From: CAVVGZ01 sp963841845
GTDB taxonomy: Bacteria > Chloroflexota > Anaerolineae > Anaerolineales > Anaerolineaceae
Reading direction: 5' to 3'
DNA: 64,000 nucleotides
Assembly: GCA_963841845.1 (NCBI GenBank)
Contig: CAWJEG010000013.1
Span: 1-64,000, forward strand
In this document: one piece after another, positions 37,920-46,553 of the stretch
Numbering within the stretch: the first letter of the stretch is position 1
Layout of the letters: each line of letters starts with the position of its first letter
Translations under genes and position numbers: made by a program
Notes under the pieces: generated by a model
The model's input: the letters and a program-made list of their open reading frames with translations, nothing else
Told to the model about the DNA's origin: nothing
The model's database searches: none

Positions 37920-38888
37920 TTGGATAAAATAGCTGTGCTTACAAGTGGAGGGGATGCTCCTGGAATGAATGCCGCTATCCGAGCTGTTGTCCGCACCGGG
38001 ATAGCCATAGGGTGGGAAGTTTTTGGGGTAAACCATGGATTTTCTGGATTAATAAATAGTGATTTTCAACAGCTTAAAGTTCGGGATGTCGGTGGAATTA
38101 TACAGATCGGCGGTACTGTTTTAGGAAGTTCGCGTTGCCTGGAGTTTAAGACCGAAGAAGGACAATTAAAAGCAATTGATGAACTTCAAAGGCGGGGAAT
38201 TGGCGGATTGGTTGTCATTGGTGGAAATGGATCCCAACAGGGGTCCTATGCTCTCCACCAGCATTCTTTTCCTGTTGTTGGGGTAGCCTCAACCATCGAT
38301 AATGATTTGTATGGTTCGGATATGACCATCGGGGTGGATACGGCGTTAAATATTGTTTTGGAAGCAATAGACCGGCTAAAAATTACAGCATCATCCCACC
38401 ATAGAGGATTCCTTGTAGAAACAATGGGCAGGGATCATGGTTACCTGGCATTAATGGCCGGTTTAGCCGGGGGAGCAGAAAAGATCGTGCTTCCGGAGTA
38501 TAAAACCGACCCGGAGGAAGTTGCCCAAGTGATTAAAAAAGCTTATGAAAGGGGGAAAAGGCATGCCATCGTGGTTGTTGCAGAAGGAGCTGAATATAAT
38601 GCCAAGCGGCTGAGTGAATATATCGAATTAAATTCAGATCGATTGGGTTTTAAATTGTGGGTAACCATTCTTGGGCATGTACAAAGAGGCGGCAATCCCG
38701 GTGCTTATGACCGCATTCTCGGTAGTCGATTGGGTGCATTTGCGACCCGGCAGCTTGAAATTAACAATTTTGGGGTGTTGGCAGGAATCATCGACAACCG
38801 CCTTGTAGCAACGCCATTGTCTGAAGTTATCTCTAATAAGAAGATGCTTGACCCAGAATTAGTTGAACTTTGTGAAATCCTGGATTAA
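37920..38888 (+). CDS. pfkA: 6-phosphofructokinase with variant active-site residues
   Basis: Phosphorylates fructose 6-phosphate in glycolysis. The 322 residues align without gaps to E. coli PfkA numbering over the first 130 positions: TSGGDAPGMNAAIRAVVR (8-25), the GGxGS loop at 101-105, and STIDND with catalytic D127. Two positions are unusual: 103 is Asn instead of the metal-site Asp, and 124 is Ser (Gly in ATP enzymes, Lys in PPi enzymes). Gly104 fits an ATP enzyme. ETMGRDHGYLALMAGLAGG and GHVQRGGNPGAYDR are intact. The start is TTG with GGGAG upstream. It converges on prfB with 5 bp between stops. Confidence 0.9.
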   Translation: MDKIAVLTSGGDAPGMNAAIRAVVRTGIAIGWEVFGVNHGFSGLINSDFQQLKVRDVGGIIQIGGTVLGSSRCLEFKTEEGQLKAIDELQRRGIGGLVVIGGNGSQQGSYALHQHSFPVVGVASTIDNDLYGSDMTIGVDTALNIVLEAIDRLKITASSHHRGFLVETMGRDHGYLALMAGLAGGAEKIVLPEYKTDPEEVAQVIKKAYERGKRHAIVVVAEGAEYNAKRLSEYIELNSDRLGFKLWVTILGHVQRGGNPGAYDRILGSRLGAFATRQLEINNFGVLAGIIDNRLVATPLSEVISNKKMLDPELVELCEILD

Positions 38889-38893
38889 TAGTT

Positions 38894-39986
38894 TTATTGA
38901 TTTATATTAGAAGATTTTAGATATGCTTCAATAAATTCATCCAGATTCCCATCCAGCACGGATTGGGTATTACCAACCTCGTATTCGGTACGGTGATCTT
39001 TTACCATTTGATATGGATGAAGAACATAAGAGCGGATCTGGCTCCCCCATTCTGCCTTGGTATATTCTCCGCGCAAATCGGCCAATTCTTTATTTTGTTT
39101 CTCATAGTGCATTTCTAATAATCTGGATCTTAATACGCGCATCGCATTTTCTTTATTCTGCAGCTGAGAACGCTCATTCTGGCAGGAAACAACTAACCCG
39201 GTTGGGATATGGGTAATCCGTACCGCAGTTGCATTTTTTTGCACATTCTGTCCCCCAGCTCCGGAGGATTTGTATGTATCCATGCGGATATCTTCTGGAT
39301 TGATCTGAATATCCGGATCTTCGCGTCCTACATCGGGTAAAACCTCTACAAGGGCAAAGGATGTATGCCTCCGGTGGGCTGAGTCAAATGGGGAGAGTCG
39401 GACAAGGCGGTGGACACCTTTTTCAGGTCGAAGATACCCGTAGGCGAATTTGCCATTGACAGCGATCGTGACGCTTTTGATTCCTGCTTCCTCACCAGGT
39501 GTCTCATCTAAAATTTCTGTTTTGTAACCACGCCGTTCTGCCCATCGTAAGTACATGCGCTCAAGCATTTGAGCCCAATCCTGAGAATCGGTTCCTCCTG
39601 CCCCGGCATGAATCGCCAGGATAGCGTTTCCTTTATCATAAGGATTAGCGAGATAGGCACTTAATTCTCTTACAGCCAATTCAGATTCAATGGCTGCGAT
39701 TTCTGCCTCCAGATCGGGGCGCAGGCTTTCATCCCCGGTAGAAGCCAGCTCCAGAGTGTCATCGATTTGATTCTTAAGTGATCTCCAACTCTCCACCTCT
39801 TCCTTGAGGCCAGAAATTTGTTTCATCAAAATTTGTGCTGTTTCCGGATTTGACCATAAATTTTGGTCCTGGGATTGCTTTTCAAGATCTAATAATTTAA
39901 TTTCCAGTTGTCCAAAGTCAAAGATGCACCAGTAATTTTGAGATAGTTTCTTGATCCTTCTGTAACCTGGTAATCAAATCTTGCAT
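38894..39986 (-). CDS. prfB: Peptide chain release factor 2 with programmed +1 frameshift
   Basis: Recognises UGA and UAA stop codons and releases the peptide. The ATG at 39986 (AAGGAG upstream) opens a 22-codon frame ending at CTT-TGA-C (39923-39917), the classical autoregulatory site; a +1 shift continues as ...HLDFGQLEIKLLDLEK into the long frame. Total 363 residues. The UGA-specific SPF tripeptide (RLSPFDSAHRRHT) and the GGQ catalytic motif (SSGAGGQNVQKN) are present. The internal Shine-Dalgarno-like CTGGTG lies 3 nt before CTT. This frameshift is genuine regulation, unlike the others in the window. It is 9 bp downstream of ftsY. Confidence 0.95.
39917..39932 (-). promoter_or_regulatory. 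prfB programmed frameshift site
   Basis: On the coding strand CTGGTGCAT precedes CTTTGAC. The slippery CTT codon, the in-frame UGA, the following C and the Shine-Dalgarno-like GGTG 3 nt upstream match the bacterial prfB consensus in spacing. Confidence 0.93.
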
Positions 39987-39995
39987 GATATCTCC

Positions 39996-40910
39996 TTAAT
40001 TCTCTTCTATAACGCCATCAACAAAAGCGTCCCGGTCAAAAAGCACCAGATCTTCGGGTTTTTCACCCAGACCAGCAAATAATATGGGCAGCCCGAGTTC
40101 TTCCTGGATGGCAAATACCATCCCCCCCTTCGCCGAAGAATCCAGTTTGGCAAGGATAATACCCGTAACATTTACCGCCTCTTTAAAGGCTTTTGCCTGT
40201 TGAAGAGCATTTTGACCGGTTGTGGCATCCAATATCAGCCATGTGGCATGTGGCGCGCCGGGTAGTGCTTTCCCTGAAACCCGGTGAACCTTGCGCAATT
40301 CTTCCATCAGGTTGTAGCGGGTATGGAGTCTGCCGGCAGTATCCACCAGAATAAAATCCATTTTCCTGGCAATTCCGGATTGAACAGCATCAAATGTAAC
40401 CGCGCCTGGATCACCCCCAGGTTGACCGGCTATAACAGGAATGTTAATGCGTTGTCCCCAAGTCTGCAACTGCTCTACAGCAGCTGCACGATATGTATCC
40501 CCTGCTGCAAGAAGGACTTTTTTTCCTTCATCCGATAACTTTTTGCCAAATTTTGCCATCGTCGTGGTTTTACCGGATCCATTCACGCCTACAAAAAGAA
40601 TAACCGCCGGTGAATATTCTGAGAAGTCAATTCCTGGATTATTATCCAGCCTTGAAATAAGTTCTGAACGTAGGAGGGATCTCAACTCATCACGCTGAGT
40701 GATTCCTTCATCGGAAACGATCTTTTCCATGGATTTCAATATCGATTGGGTTGTATCTATTCCCAAATCCGCCTGGATCAGGAGCGCTTCCAATTCTTCC
40801 CATGTACCGGATGTAATCTCTGTTGCATTAAATAAAGTTGCTAACTTGCCAAAAGCAACCTTACGCGTGCGGCCTAAGCCTTGTTTCCATTTTGAAAATA
40901 GTTCTGCCAT
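39996..40910 (-). CDS. ftsY: Signal recognition particle receptor FtsY
   Basis: GTPase that docks the SRP-ribosome complex at the membrane. The 304 residues comprise only the NG domains: an N domain (1-95) and a G domain with GVNGSGKTTTMAKFG, DTYRAAAVEQL, DTAGRLHTRYNLMEEL and TKxD-like ILAKLDSSAKGG. The acidic A domain of proteobacterial FtsY is missing, as in many other phyla. It lies 9 bp upstream of prfB and 9 bp downstream of rlmN on the same strand. Confidence 0.95.
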   Translation of the reverse strand: MAELFSKWKQGLGRTRKVAFGKLATLFNATEITSGTWEELEALLIQADLGIDTTQSILKSMEKIVSDEGITQRDELRSLLRSELISRLDNNPGIDFSEYSPAVILFVGVNGSGKTTTMAKFGKKLSDEGKKVLLAAGDTYRAAAVEQLQTWGQRINIPVIAGQPGGDPGAVTFDAVQSGIARKMDFILVDTAGRLHTRYNLMEELRKVHRVSGKALPGAPHATWLILDATTGQNALQQAKAFKEAVNVTGIILAKLDSSAKGGMVFAIQEELGLPILFAGLGEKPEDLVLFDRDAFVDGVIEEN

Positions 40911-40919
40911 AAGCTGAAA

Positions 40920-42015
40920 TTATATCACGGGCAAATTTTTTCCGGATTCAGCCCTGGTAGCCAGCTGCCCGCACCCCGCCTGGATATCGATGCCCCTTCT
41001 CAAACGAATTGTACAGGGAATATTTTTTCGCGCCAAAATCGTGGCGAAAGTTTGGGCGCGCGGCTGGGTTGAGGCTTTGCCACCATATTTTCGCGTAGGA
41101 TTTAGTAGAATCAGATTTACATGGCAGGGTAATCCATGAATTAATTCCGCAAGACGGTTGGCTTGTTCTGGAGAATCATTGACATTCTGGATGAGAGCCC
41201 ATTCAAATGTCAATCTTCGGTGTGTAAGATTGAAATATTCCCGGCAGGATTTGATTAATTCTGGCAATGGGTACTTGCGATTAATTGGAATGATCTTCGT
41301 TCGCAAATCATCATCTGCTGCATGCAAGCTGATGGCTAGATTTATTTGCCTTCTTTCACTGGCGAACTGCCGGATTTTTGGTACCAAGCCCACGGTGGAA
41401 ATCGTGAATCTGCGTTCGCCAAAGTTAAACCCTGCAGGGTGGTTGAGTATATCAATGGCTTTCATTGTATTATCGTAATTATGAAAAGGTTCTCCCATTC
41501 CCATAATCACAATATTGGTTAATTTTTCTCCCTCTGCTTTCAATACTCGTGAGTAATAGATTACCTGTTCGATTATCTCTCCAGCAGTAAGGTTTCTGGA
41601 AAAGCCCATTTGACCGGTGGCACAAAAAACACATCCCATGGCGCAGCCAACCTGGGTAGAAATGCAGAGAGTTTTGCGTCGTTCATAACGCATCAACACT
41701 GTCTCTGTATATAATTTATCCGGGTGTTCAAATAGAGTTTTGCTGGTTTCATGGTCGTTTGAATGGATTACATTGAATTGGAGCAAGTGACTTAAAACTG
41801 AAATAATTTTGTAACCGTTCTTTAAGGTTTACAGGGATGTTGGTAAACTGAGTTGGATTTTCCCATAATTGGTTATATAATCCCGCCCAAATTTGCTGAG
41901 CCCGGTATTTCGGCTCATTCCAACCTTGAAGTAATTCTGAAAGCTCCAAATACCCAAGATCGTAGATAAGTTTAGGGGTTAACTCCCCATCTGAACTTAA
42001 TATCATTTCATCCAT
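40920..42015 (-). CDS. rlmN: Dual-specificity RNA methyltransferase RlmN, one-base frameshift
   Basis: Radical SAM enzyme that methylates A2503 of 23S rRNA and A37 of some tRNAs. The N-terminal helical domain (ELTPKLIYDLGYLELSELLQ; EPKYRAQQIWAGLY) lies in the first frame. The catalytic domain in the second frame has TQVGCAMGCVFCATGQMGF (CxxxCxxC cluster) and NIVIMGMGEPFHNYDN, with GCGQLA near the end. Removing one base near 41765-41775 (coding strand around CAATGTAATCC) joins them into 364 residues. Its start overlaps the HAD gene by 13 bp, indicating coupling. Confidence 0.9.
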
Positions 42016-42797
42016 TCGATTAACTCTTCTAAATTATTAAATACTAAATCAGGTTGTATGTTCGAATTATTCAGGTCTTCCAACTTACTAACTCCAGAAA
42101 GCATCAGCGCAGTAAAGCACCCAGCCTGCTGCCCTGCATGGATATCTGTATCAATCCGGTCCCCAACCACAAGACACTCATTTACGGTTGTGGATAATCT
42201 ATCCATCGCCATCCGTATAATTGAAGGAAAGGGCTTTCCGATAATCACCGGGGTGACACCACTTGCGGTTTGTATGGCAGCAACAATCGAACCCGCACCT
42301 GGTGCGAGCCCTTCCGGGGTCGGGTAGGTGGAATCTGGATTCGTGCCAATGAATAAGGCACCGTTACGAATTAATTTACTTGCTTTAAATAATTTATCAT
42401 AATTGATTGTGCGGTCCATACCAACTATAACGGCGATGATATCTACTTCAGCATGGATAAATCCGAAGTCAGCCATAGTATCAACCAGGCCCTTTTCACC
42501 CACTACAAAAACATTACCACCAGAAGGGAACATTCCTTTAAGGAATGCGCCAGTGGCAAGGGATGAGGATACAATTTGCCATGGATTAATATCGAGGCCG
42601 AAACTTAAAAATTTCTGCATATACTGTTCAACACTGAGACTGGCATTATTGGTGGCAAATGCAACCTTTATGCCCAATTCGTCAATATCATTGAATAATT
42701 TTGGTAAATTTCCAATAGGATCGCTGCTGCGCCAAAGGACACCATCCATATCGAGGATCATGCATTTTATATTTTTTTGTATGCTGCGATTTTGCAT
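42003..42797 (-). CDS. HAD-IIA family (NagD-like) hydrolase
   Basis: Cytosolic phosphatase of the HAD superfamily, subfamily IIA. ATG 42797 is preferred because AGGA lies 7 nt upstream; a longer frame starts at 42827 inside the intergenic hairpin. Motif I is LDMDGVLW, motif II FATNNAS, motif III near IGKPFP and motif IV GDRIDTDIHAGQQAG. The large C2b cap (GMDRTINYDKLFKA...GTNPDSTYPT) fits NagD/PNP-phosphatase relatives. Substrate unknown, probably a small sugar or nucleotide phosphate. It sits between clpP and rlmN on the same strand. Confidence 0.85.
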   Translation of the reverse strand: MQNRSIQKNIKCMILDMDGVLWRSSDPIGNLPKLFNDIDELGIKVAFATNNASLSVEQYMQKFLSFGLDINPWQIVSSSLATGAFLKGMFPSGGNVFVVGEKGLVDTMADFGFIHAEVDIIAVIVGMDRTINYDKLFKASKLIRNGALFIGTNPDSTYPTPEGLAPGAGSIVAAIQTASGVTPVIIGKPFPSIIRMAMDRLSTTVNECLVVGDRIDTDIHAGQQAGCFTALMLSGVSKLEDLNNSNIQPDLVFNNLEELIEWMK

Positions 42798-42814
42798 CTT
42801 TCGTCCTAATAACC

Positions 42815-42842
42815 AGCCGGATGGCAAGACTGCTATCCGGCT
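42815..42842 (-). terminator. Hairpin between clpP and the HAD gene
   Basis: AGCCGGATGGCA (42815-42826) pairs with TGCTATCCGGCT (42831-42842), 12 bp with one G-T wobble, loop AGAC. No T-run follows on the minus strand, so it is a partial terminator or an mRNA-stability element protecting clpP. Confidence 0.5.
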
Positions 42843-42878
42843 GTATTTTGGTGAGTTATTTAAAATATCGTTTCCAGG

Positions 42879-43490
42879 TTATTTTTTATGGTCCGGGGGA
42901 ATAAGAACCTTATCAACCAATCCATAATCTACTGCCTTATCAGCATCCAGGTAGAAATCCCTTTCCGTATCCCGTTCAATTATTTCAAGCGGCTGGCCGG
43001 TTGATTCAGCAAGTATATTATTAAGGCGGGACTTTAACCGTAATATCTCTCTGGCTTGAATTTCTATGTCAGATGCCTGACCTTGTGCTCCACCAAGGGG
43101 TTGGTGCATATGAATTGTGGCATGAGGCAATGCATAGCGTTGACCCTTTGTTCCGGCAGCCAGAAGCACAGTTCCAAATGAAGCGGTAACCCCGACGGCA
43201 ACTGTACTGATTTTATTTGGGATCATTCGCATTGTGTCGTAAATTGCCAGGCCGGCATAAATTTGGCCACCTGGAGAATTAATATACATTTGGACTTCCT
43301 TGTCAGGATCCTCTCTGCTTAGAAACAGAAGCTGTGCAACAACTACATTGGCAACCTGGTCATTAATTGGTGTGCCCACAAAAATAATGCGTTCCTTAAG
43401 CAGCAAGGAATAGATGTCATAAGCACGCTCTCCGCGTCCAGATGACTCGATTACCATAGGAATCACATCATATAAATCAATCATGTTCAT
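42879..43490 (-). CDS. clpP: ATP-dependent Clp protease proteolytic subunit
   Basis: Serine peptidase that forms the 14-mer barrel degrading unfolded proteins delivered by ClpX or ClpA/C. The catalytic triad is visible: Ser in VTASFGTVLLAAG, His in HMHQPLGGAQGQ and Asp in ERDTERDFYLDADKAV. The nucleophile region reads TASFG instead of the common AASMG, a tolerated variant. Length 203 is normal. clpX is not in the window. It lies downstream of tig on the same strand, the common tig-clpP order. Confidence 0.95.
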   Translation of the reverse strand: MNMIDLYDVIPMVIESSGRGERAYDIYSLLLKERIIFVGTPINDQVANVVVAQLLFLSREDPDKEVQMYINSPGGQIYAGLAIYDTMRMIPNKISTVAVGVTASFGTVLLAAGTKGQRYALPHATIHMHQPLGGAQGQASDIEIQAREILRLKSRLNNILAESTGQPLEIIERDTERDFYLDADKAVDYGLVDKVLIPPDHKK

Positions 43491-43545
43491 TTCTCCTTAA
43501 ATTTCTTTTCCGTTTGCAATTATTAACAAACAATTTTTTGAAACC

Positions 43546-43560
43546 CCTACAAATTGTAGG
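43546..43560 (-). repeat. 7-bp inverted repeat between tig and clpP
   Basis: CCTACAA (43546-43552) and TTGTAGG (43554-43560) flank one base. It is about 55 bp upstream of clpP and could be a 5' hairpin or an operator; no T-run is suitably placed. Confidence 0.3.
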
Positions 43561-43629
43561 AATGAGATTTCAGTGCTACCCAAGATAAACCACACCTCCA
43601 TTTATATAGATGCAGTATGAGGTAATCTC

Positions 43630-45069
43630 TTACACATCGCTTTCTGCAGGTGAGAGATCCGGATCGGTGATTTTGTCTTGCTCTATTAAATCAGGAACTG
43701 TGTCCATATCAACAGGGAGTATTGGTTCGTCCTCATTATCCAATTTCCCGGAAGCGATGTCCTTCAATCTCTCCATGATGTGCTGGCTGAAAAGCCGCTG
43801 ATATGCATCAAATGCAACAGCATCTGCAACCCTGTTCATGGCTGTCCGGTTTGAATATTTTTCAAAACCGGGTGTTTTCTGAAGCTGGTGCAGCGATTGG
43901 GTGATGATTGGTTCCAATTCGGTTTTTTCTACACTAATATTTTCTTCAATCCCAATTTTTTCCATTACAAGGGACTGCTCAAGACGTTTAATTGCGGCAG
44001 GTTTGACTTCATTTTCGATAAATGTCTCCCGTTCCAGGTTCCTGGTTTTTAGATATGCAGCCAGGTCTAGATTTTGCTTGGTTAAATCATCTTCAAGCGA
44101 GTGAAGAACCTGCTCTACCTGATTTTCAAGAACATTAGGCGGATATTTGATGGTTGAATTGCTGACTATTTCATCAATTACCTGACCAATGTATTCCTGG
44201 TCATATTCCTGTTGTTTTTGTTTTTCAAGATTGGTTTTGACAGAATCAAGTAATTCAGGGAAACTCCCAAATTCTCCCAGGGATTTTGCAAACTCATCAT
44301 CGAGATCCGGTATTTTAATTTCCTTCACACCGTCAACGGTGATTGAAAATTCAATCGTTTTACCGCTTATCCTATCGTTATCATCATCCTCTGGAAATTT
44401 ATGCTCAATTGTTTTTACATCGTTTTCTTTCATCCCAATCAGATGTTTGGAAAAACCATCAAACGGCCATTTATCAGGACCAAAATCGCTATCCCCAATG
44501 ATAATTTGGGTGGAGGTATTAAAAATCGGATCGGGTTGTTGTAAGCTTTCGATGGGGTTTATTCCAACCAGTTTAATCGCAACGAGGTCTCCTTCCTGTG
44601 CAGGCCGCTCAACAGGTTCAGCAGCAGCGTAATTTCTTTGCAAATTCTTCAGAGTCTCATCCACTTCTGCTTCGTTTACGGATGGAAGTTCGTACGGCTT
44701 TCGAATAGCTTTATAGTCACACAGTTCAACCTCTGGGGTAAGGGGAATAATAAATGATAGGATGGGAGGACTGACCTGGATTATCTCATCAAGTGAGCCT
44801 GGTCCAGATGGGTTAATTTCTGCCTCATCTATTACCTTTGGATATTCTTTATCCAGCATCATTTCGATGGCATGTTGTTCAATGTGATCTTCACCAAACA
44901 TACTAGAAACGATCTGATAAGGCGCCTTTCCAGGCCTAAAACCAGGAATTTTATGGTCTTTTGATAATTTCCGGGCTGAACGTAGTTTGTATTGATCAAA
45001 AGTGGTTTGATCAAATTCGGCTTTAATCTTTATTTGCTGGTTGTCGAGGTATTGTTTTTCGATTTTCAA
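43630..45069 (-). CDS. tig: Trigger factor (ribosome-bound chaperone)
   Basis: Chaperone that meets nascent chains at the ribosome exit. Domain order: ribosome-binding N-terminal domain (1-115) with the signature HKIPGFRPGKAPYQIV, FKBP-type middle domain (about 150-240, EGDLVAIKLVG, VEHKFPEDDDNDRISGKTIEF in parts) and a helical C-terminal domain (about 250-430). An acidic, low-complexity tail (DNEDEPILPVDMDTVPD) extends the protein to 479, a little longer than usual. It follows tRNA-Leu by 29 bp with no terminator between, so both probably share one promoter. Confidence 0.93.
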   Translation of the reverse strand: MKIEKQYLDNQQIKIKAEFDQTTFDQYKLRSARKLSKDHKIPGFRPGKAPYQIVSSMFGEDHIEQHAIEMMLDKEYPKVIDEAEINPSGPGSLDEIIQVSPPILSFIIPLTPEVELCDYKAIRKPYELPSVNEAEVDETLKNLQRNYAAAEPVERPAQEGDLVAIKLVGINPIESLQQPDPIFNTSTQIIIGDSDFGPDKWPFDGFSKHLIGMKENDVKTIEHKFPEDDDNDRISGKTIEFSITVDGVKEIKIPDLDDEFAKSLGEFGSFPELLDSVKTNLEKQKQQEYDQEYIGQVIDEIVSNSTIKYPPNVLENQVEQVLHSLEDDLTKQNLDLAAYLKTRNLERETFIENEVKPAAIKRLEQSLVMEKIGIEENISVEKTELEPIITQSLHQLQKTPGFEKYSNRTAMNRVADAVAFDAYQRLFSQHIMERLKDIASGKLDNEDEPILPVDMDTVPDLIEQDKITDPDLSPAESDV

Positions 45070-45098
45070 GAGTTTTATCCTTAAATTTTATTCTTTTT

Positions 45099-45183
45099 TG
45101 GTGGGGAAGGAGGGACTTGAACCCTCACGCCTTTCGGCACGTGATCCTAAGTCACGCCTGTCTGCCAATTCCAGCACTTCCCC
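45099..45183 (-). tRNA. tRNA-Leu, anticodon TAG, with encoded CCA
   Basis: On the minus strand the acceptor GGGGAAG pairs with CTTCCCC, followed by A and CCA. A long variable arm (GTGCCGAAAGGCG) marks it as class II, and the anticodon stem CGTGA/TCACG holds the loop CTTAGGA (anticodon TAG at 45149-45147, reading CUA). The T arm has GGGTTCAAGTCCC. It is the first element of the tRNA-Leu-tig transcript. Confidence 0.95.
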
Positions 45184-45193
45184 GCAGGCTGAA

Positions 45194-45222
45194 ATTATAA
45201 GCCGAAGCCAGATGTGCGTCAA
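45194..45222 (-). promoter_or_regulatory. Strong promoter for tRNA-Leu and tig
   Basis: On the minus strand TTGACG (45222-45217) and TATAAT (45199-45194) are separated by 17 bp. The predicted start near 45187 lies 4 nt before the mature tRNA-Leu 5' end. This is the best housekeeping-type promoter in the window. Confidence 0.85.
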
Positions 45223-45368
45223 TTGCATAATCGGATATAATCTTCACGGCGTATTATTCATCGGCCATGGCAATGGAGGCGTAGTTGGGACGTGTAATCA
45301 ATCCAGATGCTCCTGGAAAATCAAGAAATACTCAGGTAAAAATCATTCTTTTTGCGATAAGAGAATTG

Positions 45369-45701
45369 ATGCAGCAAACCAAACCAGATGATGCCAGTAA
45401 AGACCTGGCGGCTTTTATTGGTCTTACTCTCCTGGAAATTTATAATTCGGTTGACCAATCCGTAGAAGCTTGGGAGAAACGGGGATATTGGCTGAAGGCT
45501 GATAAATTTCGATTGGAATGGGAATGGTCCAACCAGGTCGGTAAGGAACTCTGTGATGCTGTAAAAAATGAGGATTGGGGTACTATCGCAATTCGAACAG
45601 CCTTCGTGGCACAAAAATTCTCGAATACAACCATCCCAAAGACAAATAAAATGGGTCCCGTTTGGATGGGATCCTATGGAAGATTGATGCAAATAAACTG
45701 A
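45369..45701 (+). CDS. Hypothetical protein, about 110 residues
   Basis: A soluble, alpha-helical protein with no recognised domain (QQTKPDDASKDLAAFIGLT...VEAWEKRGYWLKADKFRLEWEW). It has a Trp-rich centre and no signal peptide or membrane segment. The ATG at 45369 is the first sensible start; the frame is open further upstream without a better one. The ribosome site is weak. It ends 54 bp before larB and may be the first gene of that operon. Similar unnamed proteins could exist in related genomes; this cannot be checked here. Confidence 0.6.
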   Translation: MQQTKPDDASKDLAAFIGLTLLEIYNSVDQSVEAWEKRGYWLKADKFRLEWEWSNQVGKELCDAVKNEDWGTIAIRTAFVAQKFSNTTIPKTNKMGPVWMGSYGRLMQIN

Positions 45702-45755
45702 TCATTCGAAATTAATAATTTTTACAATCTTTGGTTCAAGGGAAAATAGCAATCA

Positions 45756-46553
45756 ATGGATGAACGGCGATTAAAAAAACTGCTTGATGATTATAAACTT
45801 GATAAGGTGGACTTTGACCAGGTAATTCAGGAATTAAGGAAACTCCCTTATGAGAATATCGATGGATTTGCCCGGATAGATCATCACCGCCAGCTGCGGC
45901 GTGGGGTCCCCGAAGTGATTTTTGGTGAGGGCAAAAAACCGGAGCACCTTATACGTATTTTTAATGGATTAGCGGAACAGTCTGATGTTGTCATGGCTAC
46001 CCGTGTTCAAGAAGGAACTTTTTCCCTGATTAAAAAGGAGTTACCTCCAGACATAAATTATGATCCCAATGCAAGAATTGTTTTTGTTGACCGCAGGAAA
46101 AGCATAACCCGATATAAAGGCATTATCGTTCTATCAGCCGGTACATCCGATATGAATGTCTCGGAGGAGGCAGCATTAACCGCTGAGCTGCTTGGTAACA
46201 AGGTTACCCGAATTTACGATATTGGCGTTTCCGGTTTACACCGGCTATTAGACCAAATTGTGCTTTTTCAGGAAGCCAGAGTGATTGTTGTGGTAGCTGG
46301 AATGGAAGGTGCCTTACCGAGTGTGGTTGCAGGCCTTGTAGATGTACCTGTAATCGCTGTACCGACCAGTATTGGTTATGGGGCCAGTTTTCAAGGATTA
46401 ACAGCCTTGTTGGCGATGCTAAACAGCTGTGCAACGGGTATATCGGTTGTCAATATCGACAATGGTTTTGGTGCAGGGTACCTTGCCAGTAATATCAACC
46501 AATTAGAATTAATCCGGCCAATTGATCACCAGGTGGATAGTCAAAACAAATGA
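45756..46553 (+). CDS. larB: Nickel pincer cofactor biosynthesis protein LarB
   Basis: Carboxylates and hydrolyses nicotinic acid adenine dinucleotide, the first step of the nickel-pincer (NPN) cofactor of lactate racemase-type enzymes. The N-terminal domain (FARIDHHRQLRRGVPEVIFGEGK) and the C-terminal AIR-carboxylase-like domain (VLSAGTSDMNVSEEAALTAELLG in parts, IVVVAGMEGALPSVVAGLVD and VPTSIGYGASFQGL) are both intact. Length 265 is typical. Its stop overlaps the larE start by 4 bp (ATGA). Confidence 0.93.
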   Translation: MDERRLKKLLDDYKLDKVDFDQVIQELRKLPYENIDGFARIDHHRQLRRGVPEVIFGEGKKPEHLIRIFNGLAEQSDVVMATRVQEGTFSLIKKELPPDINYDPNARIVFVDRRKSITRYKGIIVLSAGTSDMNVSEEAALTAELLGNKVTRIYDIGVSGLHRLLDQIVLFQEARVIVVVAGMEGALPSVVAGLVDVPVIAVPTSIGYGASFQGLTALLAMLNSCATGISVVNIDNGFGAGYLASNINQLELIRPIDHQVDSQNK

